DNA of 64,000 nt from Streptomyces griseoviridis (GCA_014649155.1 BMSM01000003.1:248001-312000); one strand, 5' to 3'. Positions 14,077 through 23,184 are shown, numbered from the stretch's first letter. The notes: generated by a model not told the origin, from the sequence alone. Made by a program: numbers and translations.

Positions 14077-16914
14077 ATGCCCCCCACCAACACCGCCTCT
14101 TCGGGTCACCGGCCCGCCAAGTCCGCGAGGAAGAAGGGGCGCAGAGCCAAACTGATGGTCCTCGTGCTGGTGCTGGCCCTCATCGGTGGCCTCGCCTACG
14201 GGGCGTACTGGACCGTCAGCACCGTTCGCGCGTCGTTCCCGCAGACCAAGGGATCGATCACGCTGGACGGCCTGTCGGGACCGGTCGACGTCAAGCGAGA
14301 CTCCTACGGCATCCCGCAGATCTACGCGTCCTCCGACGAGGACCTGTTCATGGCGCAGGGCTACGTCCAGGCGCAGGACCGGTTCTACGAGATGGACGTG
14401 CGCCGTCACATGACCTCGGGACGCCTGTCGGAGATGTTCGGCAAGGGCCAGGTCGACAACGACGAGTTCCTGCGCACCCTCGGCTGGGACCGGGTGGCCG
14501 AGAAGGAGTACGAGGAGAAGCTCTCCGACTCGACGAAGAAGTACCTCCAGGCGTACTCCAAGGGCGTCAACGCCTACCTGAAGGGCAAGGACGGCGCGGA
14601 CATCTCCCTGGAGTACGCCGCGCTGGGCTTCACCAACGACTACCGGCCGCAGCGGTGGACGCCGGTCGACTCGATCGCCTGGCTCAAGGCGATGGCCTGG
14701 GACCTGCGCGGCAACATGCAGGACGAGATCGACCGCGCCCTGATGACCAGCCGCCTGGGCCCGGAGCAGATCGCCGACCTGTACCCGGACTACCCGTACG
14801 ACCGCAACAAGGCGATCGTCCAGGAAGGCCAGTACGACGAACTGACCGGCACCTTCCAGGGTGGCGACAGCGGTACGGGCGACAGCACCGGCACCGGCAC
14901 CGGCACCGGTACGGGCACCGGCACCGGTACAGGCACCGGCACCGGCACCGGTACAGGCACCGGCACCGGTACGGGTACGGGCACCTCCGGCGCGAGCGGC
15001 GGCGGCACCGTGCTGCAGAGCCAGCTCTCCGGCCTCCAGGACGTCCTGGACGACCTGCCCACCGCCGTCGGGGTGAACGGCGACGGCATCGGCTCCAACT
15101 CCTGGGTCGTCTCCGGCGCCCACACCATCACCGGCAAGCCGCTGCTGGCCAACGACCCGCACCTGTCGCCGTCGCTGCCCTCGGTCTGGTACCAGATGGG
15201 CCTGCACTGCCGGAGTGTCTCCGCCAAGTGCCAGTACGACGTCACCGGCTACACCTTCGCGGGCATGCCCGGCGTGATAATCGGCCACAACCAGGAGATC
15301 GCCTGGGGCCTGACCAACTCCGGCGTCGACGTCAGCGACCTCTACCTGGAGAAGATCACCGGCGACGGCTACCAGTACGACGGCAAGGTGGTCCCCTTCG
15401 AGACCCGCGAGGAGACCATCAAGGTCGCCGGCGGCTCCTCGAAGAAGATCGTCGTCCGCGAGACGAACAACGGGCCGCTGCTCTCCGACCGCGACAACGA
15501 ACTGGTCAAGGTCGGCAAGAAGGCGAGCGTCGACGCCGCCGCGCCCGACCGCGGCGACGGCTACGGCGTCGCCCTGCGCTGGACCGCGCTGGAGGCCGGC
15601 ACCACCATGGACGCCGTCTTCGAGATCGACCGCGCGAAGGACTGGAGCGACTTCCGGGCGGCGGCGTCGAAGTTCGACGTGCCCTCGCAGAACCTGGTCT
15701 ACGCCGACACCGACGGCCACATCGGCTACACCCTGCCCGGACAGATCCCGGTCCGCGCCGACGGCCACGACGGCTCCCTGCCGGCACCCGGCTGGGACCC
15801 CGACTACCGCTGGACCGGCACGTACATCGAGGACGACGAGCTGCCCTACGAGTACGACCCCGACCGCGGCTACATCGTCACCGCCAACCAGGCCGTGGTC
15901 GACGCGGACGCGTACCCGTACACCCTGACCACGGACTGGGGCTACGGCACCCGCAGCCAGCGCATCACCTCCCTGATCGAGCAGAAGATCAAGGACGGCG
16001 GCAAGATCTCCACCGACGACATGCGCCAGATGCAGCTCGACAACAGCAGCGAGATCGCCAAGCTGCTGGTGCCCGCGCTGCTGAAGATCGACGTCAAGGA
16101 CAAGGACGTCCGCGAGGCGCAGAAGCTGCTGGAGGGCTGGGACTACACCCAGGACGCCGACTCCGCCGCCGCCGCGTACTTCAACGCCACCTGGCGCAAC
16201 ATCGTCAAGCTGGCCTTCGGCAACAAGCTGCCCAAGGAACTGCGGGTCAAGGGCCAGTGCCTGTGGGTCGACCCGGTGAACACCACCGGGCCCGCCGACG
16301 AGACGCAGAAGGTCCGCGAGTGCGGCCAGCGCGAGGCGGACCAGGCCCAGCCGGACGGCGGCGACCGCTGGTTCGAGGTGGTCCGCACGCTGATGGACGA
16401 CACCGACAGCGACTGGTGGACCACGCCCGCCTCGAACACCCGCGACGGCGCCGACCACAACCGCGACGACCTGTTCAAGCGCGCCATGGTCGAGGCCCGC
16501 TGGGAGCTGACCGCGAAGCTCGGCAAGGACATCGACACCTGGAGCTGGGGCCGGCTGCACCGCCTGTTCCTGAAGAACCAGACCCTGGGCACCGAGGGAC
16601 CGGGCTTCGTGAAGTACGCCCTCAACCGGGGCCCCTGGGAGCTGAGCGGCGGCGAGGCCGCAGTCAACGCCACCGGGTGGAACGCGGCCGGCGGCTACGG
16701 GGTGCTCTGGGTGCCGTCCATGCGGATGGTGGTCAACCTCGGCGACCTCGACAAGTCCCGCTGGATCAACCTCAGCGGTGCCTCCGGCCACGCCTACAGC
16801 GCCCACTACACCGACCAGACCGAGAAGTGGGCCAAGGGCGAGCTGCTGCCCTGGTCCTTCACCGACAAGGCGGTCGACGAGAGCACGAGCGACACGCTGG
16901 TGCTCAAGCCCTGA
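14077..16914 (+). CDS. Penicillin acylase family (Ntn) hydrolase with (Gly-Thr)16 insert
   Basis: A 945-residue protein. A basic N-terminus is followed by one signal-anchor segment (LMVLVLVLALIGGLAYGAYW, residues 26-45), so the enzyme is probably outside and membrane-tethered. The alpha-chain region has DSYGIPQIYA and AQGYVQAQDRFYEMD. A linker of 16 Gly-Thr pairs precedes IGSNSWVVSG, where Ser340-Asn-Ser-Trp is the expected autocleavage site and new N-terminal nucleophile of the beta chain. NDPHLSPSLPSVWYQ and the C-terminal region are typical. Homologues cleave penicillins, acyl-homoserine lactones or lipopeptides; the substrate here is unknown. The ATG at 14077 has AAGGA upstream. Confidence 0.9.
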   Translation: MPPTNTASSGHRPAKSARKKGRRAKLMVLVLVLALIGGLAYGAYWTVSTVRASFPQTKGSITLDGLSGPVDVKRDSYGIPQIYASSDEDLFMAQGYVQAQDRFYEMDVRRHMTSGRLSEMFGKGQVDNDEFLRTLGWDRVAEKEYEEKLSDSTKKYLQAYSKGVNAYLKGKDGADISLEYAALGFTNDYRPQRWTPVDSIAWLKAMAWDLRGNMQDEIDRALMTSRLGPEQIADLYPDYPYDRNKAIVQEGQYDELTGTFQGGDSGTGDSTGTGTGTGTGTGTGTGTGTGTGTGTGTGTGTGTSGASGGGTVLQSQLSGLQDVLDDLPTAVGVNGDGIGSNSWVVSGAHTITGKPLLANDPHLSPSLPSVWYQMGLHCRSVSAKCQYDVTGYTFAGMPGVIIGHNQEIAWGLTNSGVDVSDLYLEKITGDGYQYDGKVVPFETREETIKVAGGSSKKIVVRETNNGPLLSDRDNELVKVGKKASVDAAAPDRGDGYGVALRWTALEAGTTMDAVFEIDRAKDWSDFRAAASKFDVPSQNLVYADTDGHIGYTLPGQIPVRADGHDGSLPAPGWDPDYRWTGTYIEDDELPYEYDPDRGYIVTANQAVVDADAYPYTLTTDWGYGTRSQRITSLIEQKIKDGGKISTDDMRQMQLDNSSEIAKLLVPALLKIDVKDKDVREAQKLLEGWDYTQDADSAAAAYFNATWRNIVKLAFGNKLPKELRVKGQCLWVDPVNTTGPADETQKVRECGQREADQAQPDGGDRWFEVVRTLMDDTDSDWWTTPASNTRDGADHNRDDLFKRAMVEARWELTAKLGKDIDTWSWGRLHRLFLKNQTLGTEGPGFVKYALNRGPWELSGGEAAVNATGWNAAGGYGVLWVPSMRMVVNLGDLDKSRWINLSGASGHAYSAHYTDQTEKWAKGELLPWSFTDKAVDESTSDTLVLKP
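14890..14985 (+). repeat. Hexanucleotide array encoding (Gly-Thr)16
   Basis: Sixteen in-frame 6-bp units (GGCACC with GGTACG/GGTACA variants) sit inside the acylase gene, about 35 codons before the autocleavage site. The unit length preserves frame, so copy number can change without inactivating the gene. Confidence 0.95.
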
Positions 16915-16934
16915 CACGGCACCGCCCGGCACGG

Positions 16935-16968
16935 AACGGCCTCCACGCGCGCGCGCGTGGAGGCCGTT
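16935..16968. terminator. Bidirectional terminator between acylase and cyclo-ligase genes
   Basis: A 34-bp perfect palindrome (AACGGCCTCCACGCGCG and its complement) sits in the short convergent spacer, 20 bp after the acylase stop and just beyond the cyclo-ligase stop. Confidence 0.9.
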
Positions 16969-16975
16969 CTCGCTT

Positions 16976-17620
16976 CTACGGGGTGCGGAACCGCCGCACC
17001 CCTTCCGGCGTCACCACCGCGTCCACCGGCCGGTCGTGCGGCTCCGCCGGGACCCGGTCGACGACCTCGCCGGCGTACAGCAGCGCCACCAGCGCCGGAC
17101 GCGCCCCCGCCCGCTCCAGACGGGCCAGGACCCGGTCGTAGGAACCGCCGCCGCGCCCCAGCCGCAGCCCGCGCCCGTCGACCGCCAGCCCCGGCAGCAG
17201 CACCACGTCGGCCTCCGTCACCGCATCCCGGCCCAGCCGCTCCCCGGCGGGCTCCAGCAGCTCCATGCGCCCCCCGTGGCGCACCCGCGCCAGCGAGCCC
17301 TCCCCGCCGGCCGCCCCGGTGTACGCGCCCCAGTCGAGATCGCCGTCCGGCAGCAGCGCGGGCAGCAGCACCCGGACCCCCCGCGCGCACAGCGCGTCGA
17401 GCAGCGCGCCGGTGCCCGGCTCGGCGCCCACCGAGACGTACGCCGCCACGGTGCGCGCCCGCGCCAGCTCCGGCAGCCCGAGCGCCTGCGCGGCCAACGC
17501 CGCCGCCGCCCCCCGCAGATCATCCGGCGTCAATCTGCTTCTCATCTCCAGGACTTCACGCCGCAACGTGCGCTTGTCAGACTGGTCGGCGCGTCCGTCA
17601 GCGCGTCCGCTCTGGCTCAA
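16976..17620 (-). CDS. 5-formyltetrahydrofolate cyclo-ligase
   Basis: A 214-residue protein of the 5-FTHF cyclo-ligase (MTHFS) family, which converts 5-formyl-THF plus ATP to 5,10-methenyl-THF. Visible features are the N-terminal KRTLRREVLEMRSRL helix, AAYVSVGAEPGT, and the nucleotide/substrate loop GLRLGRGGGSYDRVLARL, which is the family signature. The TTG at 17620 is taken as start because GGAGG precedes it by about five bases. It diverges from galU with a palindromic 92-bp spacer; the same neighbourhood occurs in mycobacteria (Rv0992c next to galU). Confidence 0.92.
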   Translation of the reverse strand: MSQSGRADGRADQSDKRTLRREVLEMRSRLTPDDLRGAAAALAAQALGLPELARARTVAAYVSVGAEPGTGALLDALCARGVRVLLPALLPDGDLDWGAYTGAAGGEGSLARVRHGGRMELLEPAGERLGRDAVTEADVVLLPGLAVDGRGLRLGRGGGSYDRVLARLERAGARPALVALLYAGEVVDRVPAEPHDRPVDAVVTPEGVRRFRTP

Positions 17621-17644
17621 AGTCGCCTCCGTACCGTGTCAATG

Positions 17645-17658
17645 TGCTCATATGAGCA
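17645..17658. promoter_or_regulatory. Palindrome in the cyclo-ligase/galU divergent spacer
   Basis: TGCTCATATGAGCA is a perfect 14-bp palindrome midway between the two divergent starts (17620 and 17713), in AT-richer DNA. It could be an operator shared by both genes. Confidence 0.5.
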
Positions 17659-17712
17659 TTACCTTCGCGCAGATGCTGATTCCGTGCGAAGGCAGCGGAT
17701 AGGGTGGCGCCC

Positions 17713-18615
17713 ATGACTCAGTCGCACCCCAGGATCAGCAAGGCTGTCATCCCCGCAGCGGGGCTGGGCACGAGGTTCCTGCCGGCCACCAAGGCCACTC
17801 CCAAGGAGATGCTGCCGGTCGTGGACAAGCCGGCGATCCAGTACGTGGTCGAGGAGGCCGTCGCCGCGGGACTCGACGACGTCCTCATGGTGACGGGCCG
17901 CAACAAGCGCCCACTGGAGGACCACTTCGACCGCAACTACGAGCTGGAGTCCGCCCTGCAGAAGAAGGGCGACGCCGAGCGGCTGGGCAAGGTCCGGGAA
18001 TCCAGTGACCTGGCGATGATCCACTACGTCCGGCAGGGCGACCCCAAGGGCCTCGGCCACGCCGTCCTCTGCGCCGCCCCGCACGTCGGCGACGAACCCT
18101 TCGCCGTCCTCCTCGGCGACGACCTGATCGACCCCCGCGACCCCCTGCTCCAGCGCATGATCGAGGTGCAGGAGCAGCACGGCGGCAGCGTCATCGCCCT
18201 CATGGAGGTCGCCCCCGAGCAGATCCACCTCTACGGCTGCGCCGCCGTGGACACCACCGAGGACAGCGACGTCGTCAAGGTCAGCGGCCTCGTCGAGAAG
18301 CCCGACCCGGCCGACGCGCCCTCCCACTACGCGGTCATCGGCCGCTACGTCCTGGCGCCGCAGGTCTTCGACGTGCTGCGCCGCACCGAGCCCGGCCGCG
18401 GCGGCGAGATCCAGCTCACCGACGCCCTCCAGCAGCTCGCCTCCGACGAGAAGGTCGGCGGCCCGGTGCACGGCGTCGTCTTCAAGGGCCGCCGCTATGA
18501 CACCGGCGACCGCGGCGACTATCTGCGTGCCATTGTCAGACTCGCATGCGAACGTGAGGACCTGGGCCCGGACTTCCGGACCTGGCTCCGCAGTTACGTA
18601 GCCGAGGAGATGTAG
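17713..18615 (+). CDS. galU: UTP-glucose-1-phosphate uridylyltransferase
   Basis: A 300-residue nucleotidyltransferase making UDP-glucose from UTP and glucose-1-phosphate. It has the GalU opening [19 protein letters not shown], then [28 protein letters not shown], the metal-binding LLGDDLID, and [12 protein letters not shown]. Length is standard. The ATG at 17713 follows TAGGGT by seven bases, suggesting a leaderless transcript; a GTG at 17704 is an alternative. UDP-glucose feeds cell-wall glycans and also the Leloir pathway encoded at the other end of the window. It starts the galU-moeA-moaC-moaB-rimJ-sepX run. Confidence 0.96.
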   Translation: MTQSHPRISKAVIPAAGLGTRFLPATKATPKEMLPVVDKPAIQYVVEEAVAAGLDDVLMVTGRNKRPLEDHFDRNYELESALQKKGDAERLGKVRESSDLAMIHYVRQGDPKGLGHAVLCAAPHVGDEPFAVLLGDDLIDPRDPLLQRMIEVQEQHGGSVIALMEVAPEQIHLYGCAAVDTTEDSDVVKVSGLVEKPDPADAPSHYAVIGRYVLAPQVFDVLRRTEPGRGGEIQLTDALQQLASDEKVGGPVHGVVFKGRRYDTGDRGDYLRAIVRLACEREDLGPDFRTWLRSYVAEEM

Positions 18616-18620
18616 CGACG

Positions 18621-19955
18621 TTGAGCAGCCCCGCACCCCGTGCCGCCGGCCAGGACCCGGCAGAGGACCGCCTGTGGTCGGTGGAGGACCACCTGGAGGA
18701 CATCCTCGCCACGGTCCGTCCTCTGGAACCCATCGAGCTGAACCTCCTCGACGCCCAGGGCTGCGTCCTGGTCGAGGACGTCACGGTGCCGGTCTCCCTG
18801 CCACCGTTCGACAACAGCTCCATGGACGGGTACGCGGTGCGGGTCGCGGACGTCGCGGGCGCCGGCGAGGAGTTCCCGGCCTGCCTGGAGGTGATCGGGG
18901 ACGTCGCCGCGGGCGCCGCCGGGCAGCTCCGGGTCGGCCCCGGCCAGGCCGCCCGCATCATGACCGGCGCCCCGCTGCCGCCCGGCGCCGAGACCGTCGT
19001 CCCCGTGGAGTGGACCGACGGCGGGCTCGGCGCGGGCCCGGTGACCGGGATGCGCGCCCGCAGCGCGGCCCCCGAGGGCGCCGAGGGCCAGGTCTACGTC
19101 TACCGGCCGGCCGAGGCCCGGGCACACGTCCGTGCGGCGGGCAGCGACGTGCGGGCCGGCGACCGCGCCCTGACGGCCGGCACCGTGCTCGGCCCGCCGC
19201 AGATCGGCCTGCTCGCCGCGATCGGCCGGGGCCGGGTCCGGGTCCGCCCCCGCCCGCGCGTGGTCGTCCTCTCCACGGGCAGCGAACTGGTCCAGCCCGA
19301 CGAGCAGCTGACCCACGGCCGGATCTACGACTCCAACAGCTTCGCCCTCACCGCCGCCGCGCGGGACGCCGGGGCCATCGCCTACCGCGTCGGCGCCGTC
19401 GCCGACGACGCCGAGACGCTGCGCTCCACCATCGAGGACCAGCTCGTCCGCGCCGACCTCATGGTCACCACCGGCGGGGTCAGCGTCGGCGCCTACGACG
19501 TCGTCAAGGAGGCCCTGGCGCACGTCGCCGACGAGGACGAGCCGGGCAGCGGCGTGGAGTTCCGCAAGCTCGCCATGCAGCCCGGCAAGCCCCAGGGCTT
19601 CGGCTCGGTCGGCCCCGACCACACCCCGCTGCTGGCCCTGCCGGGCAACCCGGTGTCGTCGTACGTCTCCTTCGAGCTGTTCGTCCGGCCCGCCATCCGC
19701 ACCCTCATGGGCCTCCCGGACGTCCACCGCCCCCGCACCACCGCCACCCTCGCCGCCGACCGGGCGCTGACCTCGCCGAAGGGCCGCCGCCAGTTCCTGC
19801 GCGGCAGCCACGCCGACGGCACGGTCACCCCGGTCGGCGGGGCCGGTTCGCACCTGGTGGCGGCACTGGCCCGCGCCGACGCGCTGATCGTCGTACCCGA
19901 GGACACCGAGACCGTCGAGCCCGGTGCCGAGGTCGAGGTCGTCCTGCTCGGCTGA
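18621..19955 (+). CDS. glp: MoeA-like molybdotransferase / Glp divisome protein
   Basis: A 444-residue protein with full MoeA architecture: [53 protein letters not shown] and [15 protein letters not shown]. MoeA inserts molybdate into molybdopterin. In Corynebacterium the gene at this locus (Glp) instead links FtsZ to the membrane receptor GlpR; the receptor-type gene is at 21807 here. Positions equivalent to E. coli Glu188 and Asp228 read Ser (GSDV, STGSEL), although eukaryotic gephyrin also differs there. The TTG start at 18621 follows the galU stop closely. It may be enzyme, divisome scaffold, or both. Confidence 0.85.
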   Translation: MSSPAPRAAGQDPAEDRLWSVEDHLEDILATVRPLEPIELNLLDAQGCVLVEDVTVPVSLPPFDNSSMDGYAVRVADVAGAGEEFPACLEVIGDVAAGAAGQLRVGPGQAARIMTGAPLPPGAETVVPVEWTDGGLGAGPVTGMRARSAAPEGAEGQVYVYRPAEARAHVRAAGSDVRAGDRALTAGTVLGPPQIGLLAAIGRGRVRVRPRPRVVVLSTGSELVQPDEQLTHGRIYDSNSFALTAAARDAGAIAYRVGAVADDAETLRSTIEDQLVRADLMVTTGGVSVGAYDVVKEALAHVADEDEPGSGVEFRKLAMQPGKPQGFGSVGPDHTPLLALPGNPVSSYVSFELFVRPAIRTLMGLPDVHRPRTTATLAADRALTSPKGRRQFLRGSHADGTVTPVGGAGSHLVAALARADALIVVPEDTETVEPGAEVEVVLLG

Positions 19956-20065
19956 GCGTCCGGTCGGCGGTCCTGCCCCGGTGCGCTGCCCGGCGGGGGA
20001 GTACCGTGTCGCGCACAACTGGCCCGCGTGCCGCGCCGGGCCCGGACCGGGAGCGCCACAGCGAC

Positions 20066-20545
20066 ATGAGCACGCAGGACCGACTGACCCACCTCGACGA
20101 GGCGGGTGCCGCCCGCATGGTCGACGTCTCGGAGAAGGCCGTGACCGCCCGCACCGCCCGCGCCAGCGGACGCGTCCTCGTCGCCCCCCGGGTCGTGGAG
20201 CTGCTGCGCGGCGCCGGGGTGCCCAAGGGCGACGCCCTGGCCACCGCGCGGATCGCGGGCATCATGGGCGCCAAGCGCACCCCCGACCTGATTCCGCTCT
20301 GCCACCCGTTGCCGGTGTCGGGTGTGACACTGGACCTGACGGTCGCGGACGACGCCGTGGAGATCGTGGCCACCGTGCGGACCACGGACCGCACGGGTGT
20401 CGAGATGGAGGCCCTCACCGCGGTCTCCGTCGCCGCGCTGACCGTGATCGACATGGTGAAGGCGGTCGACAAGGGAGCGGTCATCACGGACGTACGGGTG
20501 GAGGAGAAGACGGGCGGCAAGTCGGGCGACTGGAGCCGGTCATGA
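20066..20545 (+). CDS. moaC: Cyclic pyranopterin monophosphate synthase
   Basis: A 159-residue MoaC, which completes conversion of the GTP-derived 3',8-cyclo intermediate to cPMP in molybdenum cofactor synthesis. Diagnostic motifs are [34 protein letters not shown] (with the active Lys and His), [20 protein letters not shown] and the C-terminal Lys-rich loop [10 protein letters not shown]. The ATG at 20066 has GGGAG at 20049-20053. Its stop overlaps the next ATG by four bases, coupling it to moaB. No moaA or moeB is present in this window. Confidence 0.95.
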   Translation: MSTQDRLTHLDEAGAARMVDVSEKAVTARTARASGRVLVAPRVVELLRGAGVPKGDALATARIAGIMGAKRTPDLIPLCHPLPVSGVTLDLTVADDAVEIVATVRTTDRTGVEMEALTAVSVAALTVIDMVKAVDKGAVITDVRVEEKTGGKSGDWSRS

Positions 20546-21042
20546 CGTACCGCGCGCTGGTCGTCACCGCGTCCAACCGGGCCGCCGCCGGGATCTACGA
20601 GGACAGGGGCGGCCCGCTGATCGCCGAGGGCCTCGCCCGCCTCGGCTTCACCGTGGACGGCCCCCGGGTCGTGCCCGACGGTGACCCGGTCGAGGCCGCC
20701 CTGCGCGCCGGGGTGGACGCCGGGTACGACGTGATCGTCACCACCGGCGGCACCGGCCTGTCGCCCACCGACCGGACCCCCGAGGCGACCCGCGCCGTGC
20801 TCGACCGCGAGGTGCCGGGCATCGCGGAGGCGGTCCGGGCGTACGGCCGGGACAAGGTGCCCACCGCGGCCCTCTCGCGCGGGCTGGCCGGAGTGGCGGG
20901 CGGCACGCTCGTCGTCAACCTGCCGGGGTCCACCGGCGGGGTGAAGGACGGACTGGCCGTACTGGAACCCCTCCTGCGGCACGCCGTCGACCAGATCCGC
21001 GGCGGCGACCACCCCAGACCGAGCAGCGGGGGTGCGAGCTGA
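20542..21042 (+). CDS. moaB: MogA/MoaB-family molybdenum cofactor protein
   Basis: A 166-residue MogA/MoaB fold protein that adenylylates molybdopterin before metal insertion. It shows [18 protein letters not shown], then [20 protein letters not shown] with the conserved catalytic Asp, and [16 protein letters not shown]. The ATG overlaps the moaC stop (ATGA). It ends in the rimJ upstream region. Functionally it pairs with the MoeA-like protein, so this cluster can still support cofactor synthesis even if the MoeA homologue also acts in division. Confidence 0.92.
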   Translation: MTYRALVVTASNRAAAGIYEDRGGPLIAEGLARLGFTVDGPRVVPDGDPVEAALRAGVDAGYDVIVTTGGTGLSPTDRTPEATRAVLDREVPGIAEAVRAYGRDKVPTAALSRGLAGVAGGTLVVNLPGSTGGVKDGLAVLEPLLRHAVDQIRGGDHPRPSSGGAS

Positions 21043-21059
21043 ACAGCCCATCCTGGCCC

Positions 21060-21671
21060 GTGGAGCTGGCGGACGGCGAGGTCGTGCTGCGGCCGATAAA
21101 GCTGCGCGACCAGCGGGCCTGGCGCGAGGTCAACCGGCGCAACCGCGACTGGCTGCGCCCCTGGGAGGCCACCATCCCGCCGCCCGGCCCCGGCGGCCCG
21201 CTCGCCCACCGGCCGACCTACCGCCAGATGGTCCGCCACCTGCGCTCCGAGGCGAACGCGGGCCGGATGCTGCCGTTCGTCATCGAGTACCAGGGCCGGC
21301 TGGTCGGCCAGCTCACGGTCGCCGGGATCACCTGGGGGTCGATGTGCTCCGGGCACGTCGGGTACTGGGTGGACGAGGCGGTGGCCGGCCGCGGGGTCAT
21401 GCCGACGGCCGTGGCCCTCGCCGTCGACCACTGTTTCCGCACGGTGGGGCTGCACCGCATCGAGGTCTGCATTCGCCCCGAGAACGGTCCCAGTCGCCGC
21501 GTCGTGGAGAAACTCGGATTCCGCGAGGAGGGCCTCAGGCCCCGCTATCTCCACATCGACGGCGCCTGGCGCGATCACCTCGTCTTCGCGCTGACCGCCG
21601 AGGAGGTGCCCGAGAGCCTCGTACGCCGCTGGCATCGGCGCCGGGCCCAGAACACCTCCGGAATTGAATAA
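21060..21671 (+). CDS. rimJ: RimJ/RimL-type GNAT N-acetyltransferase
   Basis: A 203-residue GNAT protein of the RimJ class, which acetylates N-termini of ribosomal or other proteins. It has VVLRPIKLRDQRAWREVNRRN, the acetyl-CoA loop region VDEAVAGRGVMPTAVALAVDHC, and the RimJ-typical ending IRPENGPSRRVVEKLGFREEGL. The GTG at 21060 has no Shine-Dalgarno. A CTG at 21039, overlapping the moaB stop and preceded by GGGGGTG, would add seven residues and may be the true start. The same gene lies between moeA and glpR in mycobacteria and corynebacteria. Confidence 0.9.
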   Translation: MELADGEVVLRPIKLRDQRAWREVNRRNRDWLRPWEATIPPPGPGGPLAHRPTYRQMVRHLRSEANAGRMLPFVIEYQGRLVGQLTVAGITWGSMCSGHVGYWVDEAVAGRGVMPTAVALAVDHCFRTVGLHRIEVCIRPENGPSRRVVEKLGFREEGLRPRYLHIDGAWRDHLVFALTAEEVPESLVRRWHRRRAQNTSGIE

Positions 21672-21806
21672 ACGTTCGAATTCAAGGGGTTCCGGAGACG
21701 GGAATTGTCGCCGGTCTGAAAAAAATTTTGAAATATCAGCCAGATCGTGCGACACACCGGCTCAATTGGCGGATGGCCTCGGGCCGATCCCTCTACCGTG
21801 TGAGGC

Positions 21807-22982
21807 GTGAGCAGCAGCGGCCTCATCTACGCAGTCATCGTCGGGGCCTGGGCCGCCTACTTGGTGCCGATGTGGCTCCGTAGGCAGGACGAGCTGAACG
21901 AGGCCCGTCCGACGGAACGCTTCAGCACGGCCATCCGGCTTCTGTCCGGACGAGCGGGCATGGAGCGCCGGTACGCCAAGGACCTGCGGGCGCGCTCCGC
22001 CGACGAGGGGGAGCCCGGCTCCGGCGACCCGGACGTCGTCACCGACTCGGTGGACGTCCGGGCCTTCGCCGTGTCCCGGACCCGTGCCGACGTCCGTGCC
22101 GACGCCCGGGAGGAGTCCCGGCAGGCGGCCCCGGAACAGGCCCGCGAACGGGAACGCGGACCCGCCGCCCGGCGGGACGCGGCCGGCCGGGCGGCGGCCC
22201 AGGCCGCGGCGGCCCGCGCCCGGCGCGTCAAGGTGCTCGCCCGGCGCCGCCGGACCACCGTGGTGCTCTTCCTCGCCTTCACGCTCGGCGCGATCGTCGC
22301 CGCGGTCGGCGGGCTGGCGTTCCTGTGGGCGCCCGCCGTGCCGGCCGTGCTGCTCAGCGCGTACATCGCCTATCTGCGGTCCCAGGAGCGGCGCCGGTTC
22401 GCCTTCCAGATGGACCGCCGGCGGGCCGAGATCGCCGCCCAGCGGCTGCGCGAGCGCGGCCGTCAGTCCCGCCGCCGCGGCGCCACGGCCGAGGCCGGCG
22501 CGGAGCCCGTCGCCGAGGAACCCGAGGACGCCCCCGCCCGGGAGGAGGACCCGGAGCTGTCGGCGCTCGCCGCGGACCGCCGGGCCCTGGTCGAGCAGAC
22601 CGACCACGCCGAGTGGGTCGACCAGCAGCGCGAACGGCAGCGGCGCCCGGGGCAGGGCGAGAGCTGGGACCCGGTGCCGGTGCCGCTGCCGACGTACGTG
22701 ACCGCGCCGGTCGCCCCCCGCGCCACGGCCGGCGTGGACCTCTCGGCGCCCGACGCGTGGAGCTCCGCGCGCTCCAGCGCCGCGGCCCCGGAACAGCGGG
22801 AGACGCCCGCCGCCCCCGCCCCGGCGTCCGACGCCGGCCGCCCGGAGGAGGAGCGGCCGGAGCCGCCCGCCCGCAGCGGCGCCCGCCGCGCCGCGTCCGC
22901 CCGCCGGGCCCGCGAGCGGGGCCGCACCCCCCTGTTCGACCAGTACGAGGACGGCGACCGGCCCAAGGCCGCCAACGAGTGA
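21807..22982 (+). CDS. sepX: SepX/GlpR-type divisome membrane protein
   Basis: A 391-residue protein. One N-terminal membrane segment (LIYAVIVGAWAAYLVPMWL, residues 6-24) is followed by a charged, Arg/Ala/Glu-rich stretch and a pair of adjacent helices (VVLFLAFTLGAIVAAVGGLAFLW and AVPAVLLSAYIAYL, in parts, about residues 150-190). A long, charged, Pro-rich C-terminal tail follows. This layout and position match corynebacterial GlpR, the receptor of Glp, and Streptomyces SepX, which stabilises the divisome. It has no enzymatic motif. The GTG at 21807 is preceded by TACCGT seven bases upstream, so it may be leaderless. The AT-rich spacer before it probably holds its own promoter. Confidence 0.85.
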   Translation: MSSSGLIYAVIVGAWAAYLVPMWLRRQDELNEARPTERFSTAIRLLSGRAGMERRYAKDLRARSADEGEPGSGDPDVVTDSVDVRAFAVSRTRADVRADAREESRQAAPEQARERERGPAARRDAAGRAAAQAAAARARRVKVLARRRRTTVVLFLAFTLGAIVAAVGGLAFLWAPAVPAVLLSAYIAYLRSQERRRFAFQMDRRRAEIAAQRLRERGRQSRRRGATAEAGAEPVAEEPEDAPAREEDPELSALAADRRALVEQTDHAEWVDQQRERQRRPGQGESWDPVPVPLPTYVTAPVAPRATAGVDLSAPDAWSSARSSAAAPEQRETPAAPAPASDAGRPEEERPEPPARSGARRAASARRARERGRTPLFDQYEDGDRPKAANE

Positions 22983-23015
22983 CGCGGGCCTCCCGCCCGG
23001 CCCCGGAACGGATTT

Positions 23016-23043
23016 TTGAGCAGGCCGGGAGGGGTGCTAGAGT
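23016..23043 (+). promoter_or_regulatory. Promoter of tRNA-Ala
   Basis: TTGAGC (23016-23021) and TAGAGT (23038-23043) are separated by 16 bases, a good HrdB-type promoter; the tRNA begins 14 bp downstream. Confidence 0.7.
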
Positions 23044-23057
23044 TTCACTCGTTGCAA

Positions 23058-23131
23058 GGGCCTGTGGCGCAGTCCGGTAGCGCACCTCGTTCGCATCGAG
23101 GGGGTCAGGGGTTCAAATCCCCTCAGGTCCA
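23058..23131 (+). tRNA. tRNA-Ala (anticodon CGC)
   Basis: A 74-nt cloverleaf. The acceptor stem GGGCCTG pairs with CAGGTCC with one G-U pair. The anticodon stem CCTCG/CGAGG encloses TTCGCAT, giving anticodon CGC for codon GCG. The T-arm is AGGGG-TTCAAAT-CCCCT. The discriminator base is A and CCA is not encoded in full. It is followed by a strong terminator. Confidence 0.96.
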
Positions 23132-23141
23132 CCGCAATGAG

Positions 23142-23184
23142 AAGATCCCGTCCGATCTGTTGATCGGGCGGGATCTTCCGTTTT
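23142..23184 (+). terminator. Rho-independent terminator after tRNA-Ala
   Basis: A 16-bp stem (AAGATCCCGTCCGATC with GATCGGGCGGGATCTT, one G-T wobble), TGTT loop, and a short run CCGTTTT. Confidence 0.93.

Noticed and set aside
13891..16932. Very long open frame (over 1000 codons) on the minus strand opposite the acylase gene
   Set aside because: It mirrors the acylase gene's GC-biased third positions; the translation is Gly/Val/Asp/His-rich without any domain, whereas the plus strand encodes a complete Ntn hydrolase.
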